This document shows positions 8,677-17,548 of a DNA stretch of 64,000 nucleotides, one piece after another. The stretch is taken from the NCBI GenBank assembly GCA_963700185.1, contig CAVOWP010000030.1, positions 620,001 through 684,000 of the forward strand. Direction: 5' to 3'. Within the stretch, counting starts at the first letter, position 1; each line of letters starts with the position of its first letter. Made by a program: the position numbers and the translations under genes. The stretch comes from AP-15 sp963700185 (GTDB taxonomy: Bacteria > Pseudomonadota > Alphaproteobacteria > ATCC43930 > CGMCC-115725). The notes under the pieces are model-generated. The model saw nothing but the letters and a program-made list of their open reading frames with translations. It searched no databases and was not told the origin of the DNA.

Positions 8677-9900
8677 TCAGGCCGCATCCGCCAGCGCACT
8701 GGGGCTTGACAGAGCCAGCTTATAGGTCTCCCGCAGCCCGACTATGGAAACCAGGGAAACCGCCGCTGCGGCCATTAACAGGAAGGCGGGGGAGAGGTCG
8801 TATTGGCTGCGCTGGATCGTATAGACGGCGACCATCGGCGTCATCCCGCCGAGCAAAGCCATTCCCGTATTGTAGCCCACTGAGAGCACGGTGCAGCGAA
8901 CGCGGTCCGGCACCAGCTCCACCATCGCCGTCGGAACGGTGCCTCCAAAACACGCCACCAGCACCGCGAACCCGATCTGAGCCGGGAGCACCAGCGCGAT
9001 TTCGGGATGGTGCAACATCCAGAACAACGGCCATGCCAGCACGAAGAGCCCTCCGGTCGCCGCCAGCAAAATAGGCTTGCGGCCGATGCGGTCCGACAAT
9101 GCGCCGATCAGCGGAATGAGGACCAATGACACCAGCATCGCGACCGTGTTGATGTCGAGCGCCGTCGATTGGGCGATATGGTCGACTTGGCGGATGTAAG
9201 TCGTGACATAGACGAACCCCATATAAAAGCTGACCGCGAAGGCCGCGTTGAGGCCGATGAGCCGCAGTATCGTCCGCCATTCGGTCTGAAAGGCCTCACG
9301 AACTGGCGACTTTGTTTTGAGCTGTGCAACCCGGTCTTCTGCCAGACCGCTTCGTATGTAGAGGCCGACAACACCGACGAGGATGCCAATCAAAAAAGGC
9401 ACGCGCCAGCCCCAGCTTTCAATCGACGACTGACCGAGGAGCGTTGTTACCGCAGCACCGACGGCCGAGCCCAACAACGTCCCGGCGCTGGCGCCGAGCG
9501 GAGCAAAACTGCCGAGAAACCCGCGGCGCCGAGCAGCCGAGCCTTCGACGAGAAAGATGGCCGATGTCGTAAATTCGCCGCCAACCGACAACCCCTGAAG
9601 CAGACGCAGCAACACCAGTGACAAGGACGCCCAAAGGCCGATCTGCTGGTAAGAGGGCAGAACCCCGATCAGAAAGGTCGGGAACGCCATCATCCCGACC
9701 GAGATCGTCAATGCCAGCTTACGCCCTTTCTTGTCGCCGATATATCCGAAGAGAATGCTGCCCAAGGGGCGCATGAAAAAGCCGGCGGCAAAGACCCCAA
9801 AAGCCGCAATCAGCGAGGTGGTCCGGTCTCCTGTAGGACAGAAATTGCGTCCGATGATCGTTGCGAAATAGCCGTAAACGCTGAAGTCGTACCATTCCAT
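8677..9900 (-). CDS. MFS transporter, metabolite:H+ symporter (MHS) type, without a normal start
   Basis: 407 residues from the first ATG (9900), with about 11-12 membrane segments and MHS signatures: MEWYDFSVYGYFA, GYIGDKKGRKLAL between TM2 and TM3, and QGLSVGGEFTTSA. Homologues have 15-30 residues before the EWYDF motif. Here the upstream in-frame codons read RAIVAGISGNV, which looks native, yet there is no ATG, GTG or TTG before the stop at about 10021. Only an ATT (9948) or CTG codons are available, and the region overlaps a terminator. The gene may use a rare start or may be losing function like the adjacent PhoD-like pseudogene. Substrate unknown, probably a carboxylate. Confidence 0.78.
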   Translation of the reverse strand: MEWYDFSVYGYFATIIGRNFCPTGDRTTSLIAAFGVFAAGFFMRPLGSILFGYIGDKKGRKLALTISVGMMAFPTFLIGVLPSYQQIGLWASLSLVLLRLLQGLSVGGEFTTSAIFLVEGSAARRRGFLGSFAPLGASAGTLLGSAVGAAVTTLLGQSSIESWGWRVPFLIGILVGVVGLYIRSGLAEDRVAQLKTKSPVREAFQTEWRTILRLIGLNAAFAVSFYMGFVYVTTYIRQVDHIAQSTALDINTVAMLVSLVLIPLIGALSDRIGRKPILLAATGGLFVLAWPLFWMLHHPEIALVLPAQIGFAVLVACFGGTVPTAMVELVPDRVRCTVLSVGYNTGMALLGGMTPMVAVYTIQRSQYDLSPAFLLMAAAAVSLVSIVGLRETYKLALSSPSALADAA

Positions 9901-9976
9901 GACATTGCCGGATATGCCGGCGACGATAGCGCGGCTTTGTCCGCGAATAGTCTGCTGATCTATCCGAGTCTCGCGA

Positions 9977-10014
9977 AAAGGGCACCCCGAATGATGCAGG
10001 GACAGGGTGCCCCC
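9977..10014 (-). terminator. Rho-independent terminator downstream of the SDR gene
   Basis: On the minus strand an 8-base stem (GGGCACCC / GGGTGCCC) encloses a loop of about 17 bases and is followed directly by TTTT. It starts about 15 bases after the stop of the SDR at 10028. It should separate SDR transcription from the MFS gene, and it occupies the place where the MFS start would be expected. Confidence 0.7.
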
Positions 10015-10027
10015 GATTGATTAATAT

Positions 10028-10783
10028 TCAGCCGCGCCCGACAAACGGCATTTTGGTCGCCATCACGGTGAGGAATTGGACGTTGGCTTCCGGCGTCACC
10101 GTCGCCATGAACACCACTGCGCGAGCGACGTTCTGCACATCCATCGTCGGCTCTTCGATGACCGTGCCGTTGGCTTGCGGCACGCCGCGTTGCATGCGCT
10201 GGGTCATCTCGGTCAGTGCATTGCCGACGTCGATCTGGCCGCAGGCGATGTCGTATTTGCGGCCGTCGAGCGAGGTCGATTTCGTGAGGCCGGTGATCGC
10301 GTGCTTGGCCGACGTATACGCGGCCGAATTTGGCCGCGGGGCATGCGCCGAGATCGAGCCGTTGTTGATGATCCGCCCGCCCATCGGCTGCTGATCCTTC
10401 ATGATCCGGAATGCTTCCTGCGTGCACAGGAACGAGCCGGTCAGGATCGTGTCGATGACCGCCTTCCAGCGCTCGTACGGCAATTCCTCGATCGGAGCCG
10501 CGGCGCCGAAGCCGGCATTGTTGAACAGCACGTCGAGCCGGCCAAAGCGTTCCTTCGTCTTGGCGAAGATGTTCTTGACCGATGCGGGGTCGGTGACATC
10601 GGTCGCCACCGCCAAGACCTGCCCGCCGAAACCCTCGATCTCGTGCGCCACCTCTTGCAGACGGTCCACCCGCCGCCCGCCGATCACCGCGGCAAAACCC
10701 TCCTTCGCAAGGGCGATCGCCGCCGCCTTGCCGATCCCACTCCCCCCGCCGGTAACGAGGGCGACCTTTCCCTTCGAGCTCAT
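10028..10783 (-). CDS. Short-chain dehydrogenase/reductase (SDR)
   Basis: 251 residues, a classical SDR. The cofactor motif TGGGSGIG is at residues 11-18, NNAG at about 90-93, the catalytic Ser in NNGSISAHAPRP, and YTSAK gives the catalytic Tyr and Lys. It is a cytosolic NAD(P)-dependent oxidoreductase of unknown substrate. The start has a good GAAGGAGA ribosome binding site. A perfect 29-base tandem duplication lies just upstream (10799-10856), and a terminator follows the gene, so it looks like a single-gene unit. Confidence 0.9.
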   Translation of the reverse strand: MSSKGKVALVTGGGSGIGKAAAIALAKEGFAAVIGGRRVDRLQEVAHEIEGFGGQVLAVATDVTDPASVKNIFAKTKERFGRLDVLFNNAGFGAAAPIEELPYERWKAVIDTILTGSFLCTQEAFRIMKDQQPMGGRIINNGSISAHAPRPNSAAYTSAKHAITGLTKSTSLDGRKYDIACGQIDVGNALTEMTQRMQRGVPQANGTVIEEPTMDVQNVARAVVFMATVTPEANVQFLTVMATKMPFVGRG

Positions 10784-10798
10784 GCCAATGTCTCCTTC

Positions 10799-10856
10799 TC
10801 TAGAAAGCGGAACGATAGCAGTTTGGCTCTAGAAAGCGGAACGATAGCAGTTTGGC
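10799..10856. repeat. Perfect 29-base tandem duplication upstream of the SDR gene
   Basis: Two identical 29-base copies (10799-10827 and 10828-10856), each containing TCTAGAAAGCGGAACGATAG. They occupy the promoter and leader of the SDR gene starting at 10783, so any promoter or operator in the unit is doubled. Each copy carries a TCTAGA palindrome. Confidence 0.9.
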
Positions 10857-10886
10857 GGCCGCCGCACGGACGAAATTGCTGCGGCG

Positions 10887-11699
10887 TCAGGTGACGATGC
10901 CGCGCACCGCCCACGCAGTCGCGGTAAGCGAGCGCGCACCGTCGGGCGCGCCGGAGAGAAAGGCGGCGCGGACGCGCTCCTCGATCAGGCGCCGCCGTTC
11001 GGGCGGCAGGCCCTCGACATAGGCGCCGACCGGGCCCTGACCGCCGAGCAGCGGTTCCCAGTAGTCGGCGAAACGGGCGTATTCCATGCGGATCGTGATC
11101 GAGCCGCGCTCGACCGCAGCGAACCCGGCATCATGCCACAGTACCGGCAGCCCATCGGGCAGAGCGAGCGGGCCCGAGAACAGCCGATCCCGCGCCGCCC
11201 CGGCACCGGGGTCGAGCCCGGCCGCGGTGTCCCAGAAGAGGCGCTGAAAGACGAGCCCGCCGCGAAAATCCCATACTGCCGCCGCGGCGACGCCGCCCGG
11301 CCGCACCACCCGCCGCATTTCGCGCACGGCCTGCGCTGCATCCGGGACAAAATTCAGCGAAAGCTGCGCCAAAGCCGTTGCGAAACTGCCGTCGGCGTAG
11401 GGCAGGCGGCAGGCATTGCCGACAGCAAAGCCGATGCCTGCCGCCGCCGGACGCGACCGCGCGAACGCGATGTAGGGGGCGGCAATATCGATGGCGGCTA
11501 TCCGAGCCGGCGCTCTGCTTCCGGCCAAGGCAAGGGCGAGGCTCCCGGTGCCGCACCCGACATCGAGCACTCGGCCATGATCCACCGGCCGCGCGAACTC
11601 CGCAAACGGCCCGGCGAGCCGCCGCGACCACCGCCCGAGAAACCGCTCATAGGCCGCCCCGTCGCTCGCGCGGTACATCGAAGAGGGTGTGCCGGTCAC
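10887..11699 (-). CDS. Class I SAM-dependent methyltransferase
   Basis: 270 residues from GTG 11699; an internal ATG at 11678 (MYRASDG) is an alternative. SAM-binding motif I is VLDVGCGTGSLALAL at about residues 44-58. The acidic motif II residue is in AAIDIAAPYI, and motifs RRVVRPGG and AAVWDF follow. This matches Methyltransf_11/25 proteins such as UbiE-like small-molecule methylases. The substrate is not predictable. It is divergent from the phosphonoacetate hydrolase gene at 11773, with a REP-like palindrome between them. Confidence 0.85.
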   Translation of the reverse strand: MTGTPSSMYRASDGAAYERFLGRWSRRLAGPFAEFARPVDHGRVLDVGCGTGSLALALAGSRAPARIAAIDIAAPYIAFARSRPAAAGIGFAVGNACRLPYADGSFATALAQLSLNFVPDAAQAVREMRRVVRPGGVAAAAVWDFRGGLVFQRLFWDTAAGLDPGAGAARDRLFSGPLALPDGLPVLWHDAGFAAVERGSITIRMEYARFADYWEPLLGGQGPVGAYVEGLPPERRRLIEERVRAAFLSGAPDGARSLTATAWAVRGIVT

Positions 11700-11710
11700 C
11701 GCCCCTCACC

Positions 11711-11743
11711 CCAACCCTCTCCCCGCAGGCGGGGCGAGGGAGT
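11711..11743. repeat. REP-like GC palindrome
   Basis: Hairpin with stem CCCCGC / GCGGGG flanked by CCCTCT and CGAGGG, preceded by CCTCACCCCAA. It belongs to the same general CCCTAACCCTC family as elements at 6001 and 17467. It lies between the methyltransferase and phnA-like promoters. Confidence 0.6.
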
Positions 11744-11772
11744 AGGCTCGCGCAACGGAGGGTGATCTAGCG

Positions 11773-12984
11773 ATGTCCGAGATAATCGAGCTGAACAGGA
11801 GGCAGTACCGCAAGCCGCAGCGGCCGACGGTGGTCATCTGTGTCGACGGCTGCGACCCCGAATATCTCGAGCGCGGCATTCCGGATGGCATCTTTCCGAC
11901 AATAGGCTCTTTCCGCCGAGAAGGTTACTTCGGAGCCGCGGATGCCGTGGTGCCGACCTTCACCAACCCGAACAATGTCTCGATCGTGACCGGGGCGCCG
12001 CCTTCGGTGCACGGCATTGCCGGCAACTATTACCTCGATCGCGAGAGCGGACGCGAGATCATGATGACCGACGAGGGCCTGATGCGCAGCGAGACGATCC
12101 TCGCGCTGATGGCGCGCGCCGGCGTCGGGACGGCGGCAGTCACCGCGAAAGACAAATTACGCAGGTTGCTCGGGCGCAACCTCGACGGCACCTGTTTTTC
12201 GTCGGAATGTGCCGACGCCGAGGTCGAGGCGATTGTAGGGCGCGGCAGGCCCGACATGTACTCGGCCGACCTGTCGCTATTCGTGCTCGACGCCGGGGTC
12301 GCGCTCCTCGAGCGCGGCATAACCCGACTGCTGTACCTTTCGCTCTCGGACTATGTGCAGCACGCGCACGCGCCGGGGACGCCGGAAGCGAATGCTTTCA
12401 ACCGGGCGATCGATGATCGTGTGCGGCGCTTTAGCGAACTGGGCGCCGTTGTTGGCCTCGTCGCCGATCACGGCATGAACGACAAGGCGCGCCCAAATGG
12501 CGAGCCCAATGTGATTTTCCTCGAAGACGAGCTCAACCGCCGCTTCGGCGCGGGATCGGTGCGGGTAATCTGTCCGATTACCGACCCGTTCGTGCGCCAT
12601 CACGGCGCTCTCGGGTCGTTTGTCCGCGTCTACGCGCGGGGCGCCGCAAACATTCCCGCTCTTATGGCGGCGAGCGCGGAATTGCCGGGAGTGGCTCTGG
12701 TGCTGGACGCGGCAGATGCCGCGCAGCGGTTCGAATTGCCGCTCGACCGGGAGGGCGATTTCATCGTGCTCGGCGACGCCAATACTGCGATCGGCGCCTC
12801 CAAGGACGAGCACGACCTTTCGGGGCTCGCCGGCCATCGCTTGCGCTCGCATGGCGGTCTCGGCGAGCAGCTCGTGCCGTTCATCTTGTCGCGGCCGCTG
12901 ACCGCCGAATACCGTCGCATCGCCGAGACCCGCCGGCTGCGCAATTACGACATCTTCGAGTTCATGCTGAACGGCGTCGAATGA
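11773..12984 (+). CDS. phnA: Phosphonoacetate hydrolase
   Basis: 403 residues, alkaline phosphatase superfamily. All seven metal or nucleophile residues expected for phosphonoacetate hydrolase are present: Asp25 (ICVDGCD), Thr64 in the characteristic TFTNPNN, Asp193 and His197 (SDYVQH), Asp232-His233 (ADHGMN) and His360 (SHGGLGEQ). The family uses two zinc ions to cleave phosphonoacetate to acetate and phosphate, the last step of the phosphonoacetate branch of 2-aminoethylphosphonate degradation. The usual partners phnY and phnW are not beside it; a D-2-hydroxyacid dehydrogenase with an ABC importer begins 1.3 kb downstream, and two secreted-protein genes on the other strand lie between. The call is firm at family level; the physiological substrate is inferred. 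Confidence 0.85.
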   Translation: MSEIIELNRRQYRKPQRPTVVICVDGCDPEYLERGIPDGIFPTIGSFRREGYFGAADAVVPTFTNPNNVSIVTGAPPSVHGIAGNYYLDRESGREIMMTDEGLMRSETILALMARAGVGTAAVTAKDKLRRLLGRNLDGTCFSSECADAEVEAIVGRGRPDMYSADLSLFVLDAGVALLERGITRLLYLSLSDYVQHAHAPGTPEANAFNRAIDDRVRRFSELGAVVGLVADHGMNDKARPNGEPNVIFLEDELNRRFGAGSVRVICPITDPFVRHHGALGSFVRVYARGAANIPALMAASAELPGVALVLDAADAAQRFELPLDREGDFIVLGDANTAIGASKDEHDLSGLAGHRLRSHGGLGEQLVPFILSRPLTAEYRRIAETRRLRNYDIFEFMLNGVE

Positions 12985-12985
12985 T

Positions 12986-13591
12986 TTACATCGGCGGTTT
13001 CACGCCATCCTTCTCGGCGGTCACCCCGGAGGCCGTCAGACTGCCATCGGCGCTCTTCTGCGCGGTGATGAACACCGTCGCCCCAGGTTTCAGCAGGCTG
13101 GGATCGCCCGGCACATAACCGACAATCGGAGTGCCGGGGGGGATGGTTACCTCGGCTTCGCCGTCCTTGTAGGTGACTTTGATCACTTGGCCCTGCGGCG
13201 CGCTGGTGATCTGCGCCGCCGTTGCATTGGTCATCAAGCTGTCGGGGACCAGGTCCCAAGGAAATTGGCCTTCCCTGGCGACGCCGCGCAGGCTTTCGGG
13301 AAGGATGTGCACCTCGATCGCCCGGAGCTTCCCGTCGGGGTCCTTGACCGAGGTCGAGGCGACGAAGTCGCCGGGCTTGATGTCGGCGACGGTTTTGGCG
13401 ACCACTGCACGCACGGTAAAATTCGGCGCGAGCGCGATCGACAGCGACTGACCGTCGCGTGACTTGACGATCAAAGTCTGGCCATCGAGCTTTTCGATAG
13501 TGCCGCGATTGCGGGCGGGCGGGTTCTGCGCGGCGGCAGATAGCGCCAGCGCGGTGACGAAGATAGCGGCAAGAAACGGTTGCGAGCGCAT
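12986..13591 (-). CDS. Secreted hypothetical protein (DUF5666-like)
   Basis: 201 residues from ATG 13591, which has a good GGGAGGAG ribosome binding site. A signal peptide spans ~1-21 (FLAAIFVTALALSAAAQ). The remainder is beta-rich, with repeated short strand pairs such as GTIEKLDGQTLIVKSRDGQ and GDFVASTSVKDPDGKLRAI, typical of small OB-like or DUF5666 periplasmic proteins of unknown function. Its stop lies 2 bases beyond that of the convergent phosphonoacetate hydrolase gene. No enzymatic motif is visible. Confidence 0.7.
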   Translation of the reverse strand: MRSQPFLAAIFVTALALSAAAQNPPARNRGTIEKLDGQTLIVKSRDGQSLSIALAPNFTVRAVVAKTVADIKPGDFVASTSVKDPDGKLRAIEVHILPESLRGVAREGQFPWDLVPDSLMTNATAAQITSAPQGQVIKVTYKDGEAEVTIPPGTPIVGYVPGDPSLLKPGATVFITAQKSADGSLTASGVTAEKDGVKPPM

Positions 13592-13699
13592 ACCAAACTC
13601 CTCCCTGCGACTTTCATTAATGATCGCGCCCAACATGCCGTCGGATCGTGCGGCACGCATCTCACATTTCGGTGACCGCGGAGCCACGAGGATGGCGGA

Positions 13700-14218
13700 T
13701 CACTGCACGATTTCGTCGGGATAAACGCCCCAAAGGTCGCCGCGCTGGACCCAGCCGGCATGGTCGGTGGCGTCGATGCGGCACCAGTCGCTGCGGCATT
13801 CGAGCAGCTTTGCGATGACGCCGGGCTGCGCGCGGGCAACCGCCGGGGACGCCGGATCCGGCTGGCGATGCAACGTGCGGATGCCGCCCTTGATGACCAC
13901 GGCACGCTTGCCGGTCAGCATTCTCTCGTGCACCCAGCCTTCGGTGCCCTGCCAATCGCGGATCATCCGCCAGTTCTCGAATTCCTTGACGATCTCAACC
14001 GGCATTTCCTTGCGGGTCAGCACCCATTCGATCGGGTAATTCTCGCCCGGTCCGACCCGCAAATTCACCTGGTCCGAGCGCAGGCTCACAAACCGAGGCA
14101 GCTTTTGCCCCGCCTCCCTCTCTGCCGCCGCAGCGGGCGGCGCCGCAACCACAAATGCCGCCGCCAGCACCTCCAGCAGACACGCCACGAACCGAAGCCG
14201 CGTCTGCCGCCTGGACAT
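13700..14218 (-). CDS. SH3-domain secreted protein
   Basis: 172 residues from ATG 14218 (MSRRQTRLRF). A signal peptide (FVACLLEVLAAAFVVAAP) is followed by two bacterial SH3-like units: LRSDQVNLRVGPGENYPIEWVLTRKEMPVEI with WRMIRDWQGTEGWVHERML, then VIAKLLECRSDWCRIDATDHAGWVQRGDLWGV. Such proteins sit in the periplasm and often bind cell wall. It is divergent from the D-2-hydroxyacid dehydrogenase at 14272, an arrangement I recall as common in alphaproteobacteria. Confidence 0.85.
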   Translation of the reverse strand: MSRRQTRLRFVACLLEVLAAAFVVAAPPAAAAEREAGQKLPRFVSLRSDQVNLRVGPGENYPIEWVLTRKEMPVEIVKEFENWRMIRDWQGTEGWVHERMLTGKRAVVIKGGIRTLHRQPDPASPAVARAQPGVIAKLLECRSDWCRIDATDHAGWVQRGDLWGVYPDEIVQ

Positions 14219-14271
14219 CCCACCCCCGCTGTTGCTAATGGCGGACCCCGCCCTCTGCGGAACTCGTCGCC

Positions 14272-15258
14272 ATGCGCTCGAAACGGCCATTCGTCATCGT
14301 CACCCGCAAGCTCCCGGACCCGATCGAGACCCGAATGATGGAGCTGTTCGCCTGCCGGCTCAACCTGGACGACACACCCCTTTCAAAGCCTGAGCTGATC
14401 GGGGCGGTAGAGAGGGCCGATGTGCTGGTACCAACCGTCACCGACCGAATCGATGCCGAAGTGTTGGACGCCGCCGGTCCCGCCCTCAAGTTGATCGCCT
14501 CGTTCGGTACCGGGGTCGATCATGTCGACCTCGCCGCGGCGCAACGGCGCGGCATCATCGTGACCAACACGCCGGGCGTCCTGACCGAGGACACCGCGGA
14601 CATGACGATGGCACTGATCCTCGCGGTCTCGCGCCGGCTCGCCGAGGGCGAAAGGCTGATCCGCAGCGGCGGCTGGACCGGCTGGGGTCCCACCTCGATG
14701 CTCGGCCACCGGATCTGGGGCAAGCGGCTCGGCATTGTCGGCATGGGCCGGATCGGGATGGCGCTCGCGCGCCGCGCCAAGGGGTTCGGCCTATCGGTTC
14801 ATTACCACAACCGGCGGCCGGTTCCGGAGGAACTCGAGAACGCGCTTGAGGCGACCTATTGGGAGAGCCTCGACCAGATGCTCGCGCACATGGACATCGT
14901 CTCGGTCAATTGCCCGCACACGCCGGCCACCTACCACCTGCTATCGGCGCGCCGGCTGCGTCTGCTGCAGCCGCAGGCGATCCTCGTCAACACGGCGCGC
15001 GGGGAGATCGTCGACGAGGAAGAGCTCCTCCGCCTGCTCGAAACCCGCGCGATCGCCGGCGCCGGTCTCGACGTGTTCGAGCACGAGCCGGCGATCGACT
15101 CGAGGCTGCGCGCCCTCGACAATGTCGTGCTGCTGCCGCATATGGGCTCGGCGACGATCGAAGGGCGGCTCGCAATGGGCGAGAAGGTGATCATCAACAT
15201 CAAGACCTTCGCCGACGGCCACCGCCCGCCCGACCGCGTCCTCGGCTCGATGCTGTAG
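14272..15258 (+). CDS. D-2-hydroxyacid dehydrogenase (glyoxylate/hydroxypyruvate reductase-like)
   Basis: 328 residues. The Rossmann motif GIVGMGRIGMALARR is at about residues 151-165. The catalytic Arg is in VNTARGEIVDEEEL, the Glu in DVFEHEP and the His in LLPHMGSATIEGR. The substrate loop SFGTGVDHVD is conserved. It should reduce glyoxylate, hydroxypyruvate or a related 2-oxoacid with NAD(P)H. Its stop is 9 bases before the ATPase gene of an ABC importer, so the four genes 14272-19252 probably form one operon. Confidence 0.88.
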   Translation: MRSKRPFVIVTRKLPDPIETRMMELFACRLNLDDTPLSKPELIGAVERADVLVPTVTDRIDAEVLDAAGPALKLIASFGTGVDHVDLAAAQRRGIIVTNTPGVLTEDTADMTMALILAVSRRLAEGERLIRSGGWTGWGPTSMLGHRIWGKRLGIVGMGRIGMALARRAKGFGLSVHYHNRRPVPEELENALEATYWESLDQMLAHMDIVSVNCPHTPATYHLLSARRLRLLQPQAILVNTARGEIVDEEELLRLLETRAIAGAGLDVFEHEPAIDSRLRALDNVVLLPHMGSATIEGRLAMGEKVIINIKTFADGHRPPDRVLGSML

Positions 15259-15267
15259 AGCAGGATC

Positions 15268-16341
15268 ATGGCGGTTCTCGAACTGGAGTCGCTGACCAAG
15301 CGCTTTGGCCGGGTGGCCGCCGTCGATGATCTGTCATTGACCATCGGCCACGGCCTGCTCGTGTGCCTGCTCGGGCCGTCGGGGTGTGGTAAGACGACAA
15401 CGTTGCGGTTGATCGCCGGCTTTGCCGATCCCGATGCCGGATCGATCCGGGTCGGGGGCCGCACGATCTCGGCGCCGGGTCGCAGCCTGCCGCCGGAGCG
15501 GCGCAACATGTCGATGATCTTCCAGAGCTATGCGCTCTGGCCGCATATGACGATTTTCGAAAATGTCGCCTATGGCCTGACCTTGCGCCGGGTCGGCAAG
15601 GCCGAGCTCAAACGTCGCGTCACGGCGATCCTCGAAGCGACGCATCTCGCGGAATTCGCCGGCCGGTATCCGAGTGAGCTGTCCGGCGGTCAGCAGCAGC
15701 GTGTCGCTCTTGCGCGCGCGCTCGTGGTCGAGCCGGAGACCTTGCTGCTCGACGAGCCGCTCTCCAACCTCGACGCCAATTTGCGCGAGGAGATGCGTTT
15801 CGAAATCCGGCGCCTGCACGACGACTACAAATACACGACCGTCTACGTAACTCACGACCAAGCGGAGGCGATGACCACCGCCGACGTCATCGTCGTGATG
15901 CAGCGAGGACGGATCGAGCAGATGGGCTCGCCCGAAGAAATATATCAGCGGCCGCGCTCGGAATTCGTCGCGCGGTTTCTCGGCGGCACCAATATTTTTC
16001 GCGGCCGAAAAATCGGCCGCGACTTGGTTGATTGCGGCGGCCTCGTGCTGCGTTGCGGCCAAGGCGAGTACGCAGCCGCGGGCGAGACGGCGGTCTCCGT
16101 GCGGACGCACGACATCGGCTTCGCCGAGAACGATGCGAGCGATCCTGCCGCGGAGCGGCCGAACGAAGCCGGCGGCCGCGTCCTGCGTCAAGCCTATCTC
16201 GGCGCACATCGCGATTACCTGGTGGCTCTCGGCGGCGGTCAGCAGGTCCGGGTGGTTGCTCCGATGCAGGTCAATGTGCCGGTTGGCGGCAGGGTCAGAT
16301 TGCGCTTTCCGCCGGAGCGCTGCCGCGCGCTGGCCAATTGA
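15268..16341 (+). CDS. ABC importer ATP-binding protein (PotA/FbpC-like)
   Basis: 357 residues. Walker A GPSGCGKTTT is at about residues 36-45, Q-loop IFQSYALWPHMT, signature LSGGQQQRVALARAL, Walker B LLLDEPLSNLDA and H-loop VTHDQAEA. A C-terminal TOBE-type regulatory domain spans ~240-357. This is the Fe3+/spermidine/2-aminoethylphosphonate class of importer ATPases. It pairs with the binding protein at 16365 and the fused permease at 17549. Confidence 0.9.
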   Translation: MAVLELESLTKRFGRVAAVDDLSLTIGHGLLVCLLGPSGCGKTTTLRLIAGFADPDAGSIRVGGRTISAPGRSLPPERRNMSMIFQSYALWPHMTIFENVAYGLTLRRVGKAELKRRVTAILEATHLAEFAGRYPSELSGGQQQRVALARALVVEPETLLLDEPLSNLDANLREEMRFEIRRLHDDYKYTTVYVTHDQAEAMTTADVIVVMQRGRIEQMGSPEEIYQRPRSEFVARFLGGTNIFRGRKIGRDLVDCGGLVLRCGQGEYAAAGETAVSVRTHDIGFAENDASDPAAERPNEAGGRVLRQAYLGAHRDYLVALGGGQQVRVVAPMQVNVPVGGRVRLRFPPERCRALAN

Positions 16342-16364
16342 ACAGCTGAAGGGAAGGAAGCGTC

Positions 16365-17408
16365 ATGAGTCCAATTCGATGCTTGTCGGCGTTTTTCATC
16401 TATGTCGCCGTGCTGTCGACAGCAGCGGTGGCTGCCCCGACACCGACCTCCATCACGCCACAGCTCATCGATGCCGCGAAGCAGGAAGGCAAGGTGGTTT
16501 TCTATACGTCGATCGAGCTGCAGACCGCCGAAAAGATCGGCAAGGCCTTCGAGGCAGCCTATCCCGGCATACCCGTGCAGGTCGAGCGCAATGGCTGCGA
16601 GCGCCTGTTCCAGCGTCTCGCCGAGGAACGCGGCAGTAATATCCACGTCGCCGACGCAATCGAGTGCTCGGACATGACGGCCCTTCTCTATTGGAAGCGG
16701 CAGGGTTGGCTGGCGCCCTTTGTGCCGGCGGACGTGGCGGAAAAATGGCCGGCCGATCAGCGCGATCCCGACGGCTATTTCGCGACCGAGCGGTTTACGC
16801 TGTCGCCGATTACGTACAACACCAAGCTCGTCAAGACGGAGGATGCACCAAAGAGCTTTGCCGACCTGCTCGACAAGAAATGGGTCGGCAAGATCGTCAA
16901 GGCCCATCCGGGCTACAGCGGCACGATCATGACGGTAACCTCCGAGCTGAGCCGCGACCTTGGCTGGGACTATCTGAAGAAACTCGGTCAGCAGCGCGTG
17001 ATGCAGGTGCAGTCGGCAGCGGAGCCGCCCAAGAAGGTGGCGCAGGGTGAGCGCCCGATCGGGGCGGACGGTGGCGAATATTTCGTTCTGCAGATCCGCG
17101 ACCAGGGCGGCCCGATCGAGCCGGTCTATCCGAGCGAAGGCACGCCATCGATCCCGGGCGGCGCCGGCGTCATCGTCGACGCGCCTCACCCCAATGCCGC
17201 CCGGCTGTTGATCAGCTGGTTGTTGTCGCGCGAGGGACAACAGCTGCTCGTCGATACGGCTTGGCTGCGCTCCGTCGACCCCGACGTGAAGCTCAAAGCT
17301 GGGATGAAGCCGCTCTCCGAAATCAAGGTTTTGAAAGCCGATCCCGCCGCCCAGGAAAAGGCCGTAGACGAGACTAAGAAGAAATACGCCGAGTATTTCG
17401 GGCTTTGA
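16365..17408 (+). CDS. ABC importer periplasmic binding protein (Fe3+/AEP-type, SBP_bac family)
   Basis: 347 residues with a signal peptide (LSAFFIYVAVLSTAAVAA). The mature protein starts with LIDAAKQEGKVVFYTSIELQTAEKIGKAFEAAYPG, the standard opening of ferric-iron or polyamine type binding proteins. The C-terminal hinge region GAGVIVDAPHPNAARLLISWLLS is also typical. I see no obvious paired tyrosines of a canonical ferric-binding site, so an organic anion or phosphonate is as likely as iron. It lies 23 bases after the ATPase gene. Confidence 0.88.
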   Translation: MSPIRCLSAFFIYVAVLSTAAVAAPTPTSITPQLIDAAKQEGKVVFYTSIELQTAEKIGKAFEAAYPGIPVQVERNGCERLFQRLAEERGSNIHVADAIECSDMTALLYWKRQGWLAPFVPADVAEKWPADQRDPDGYFATERFTLSPITYNTKLVKTEDAPKSFADLLDKKWVGKIVKAHPGYSGTIMTVTSELSRDLGWDYLKKLGQQRVMQVQSAAEPPKKVAQGERPIGADGGEYFVLQIRDQGGPIEPVYPSEGTPSIPGGAGVIVDAPHPNAARLLISWLLSREGQQLLVDTAWLRSVDPDVKLKAGMKPLSEIKVLKADPAAQEKAVDETKKKYAEYFGL

Positions 17409-17460
17409 GAAGAGGCTCTACTCCTCGATTGTCTTCGCCACAATATCCTCGCCCACCTGG

Positions 17461-17511
17461 CCCCCACCCTAACCCTCCCCCGCTCGCGGGGGAGGGAATG
17501 GGAGGGGGGCT
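17461..17511. repeat. REP-like palindrome between binding-protein and permease genes
   Basis: Stem CCCTCCCCCGC / GCGGGGGAGGG around a short loop, preceded by CCCACCCTAA. Same family as the 36-base palindrome at 6001 and the element at 33816. As at 5885-6036, it separates an ABC operon's upstream genes from its permease gene. Confidence 0.75.
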
Positions 17512-17548
17512 GATCTTCCCGCTCCCGCACTGTGCAAAGGCTGGAGAC

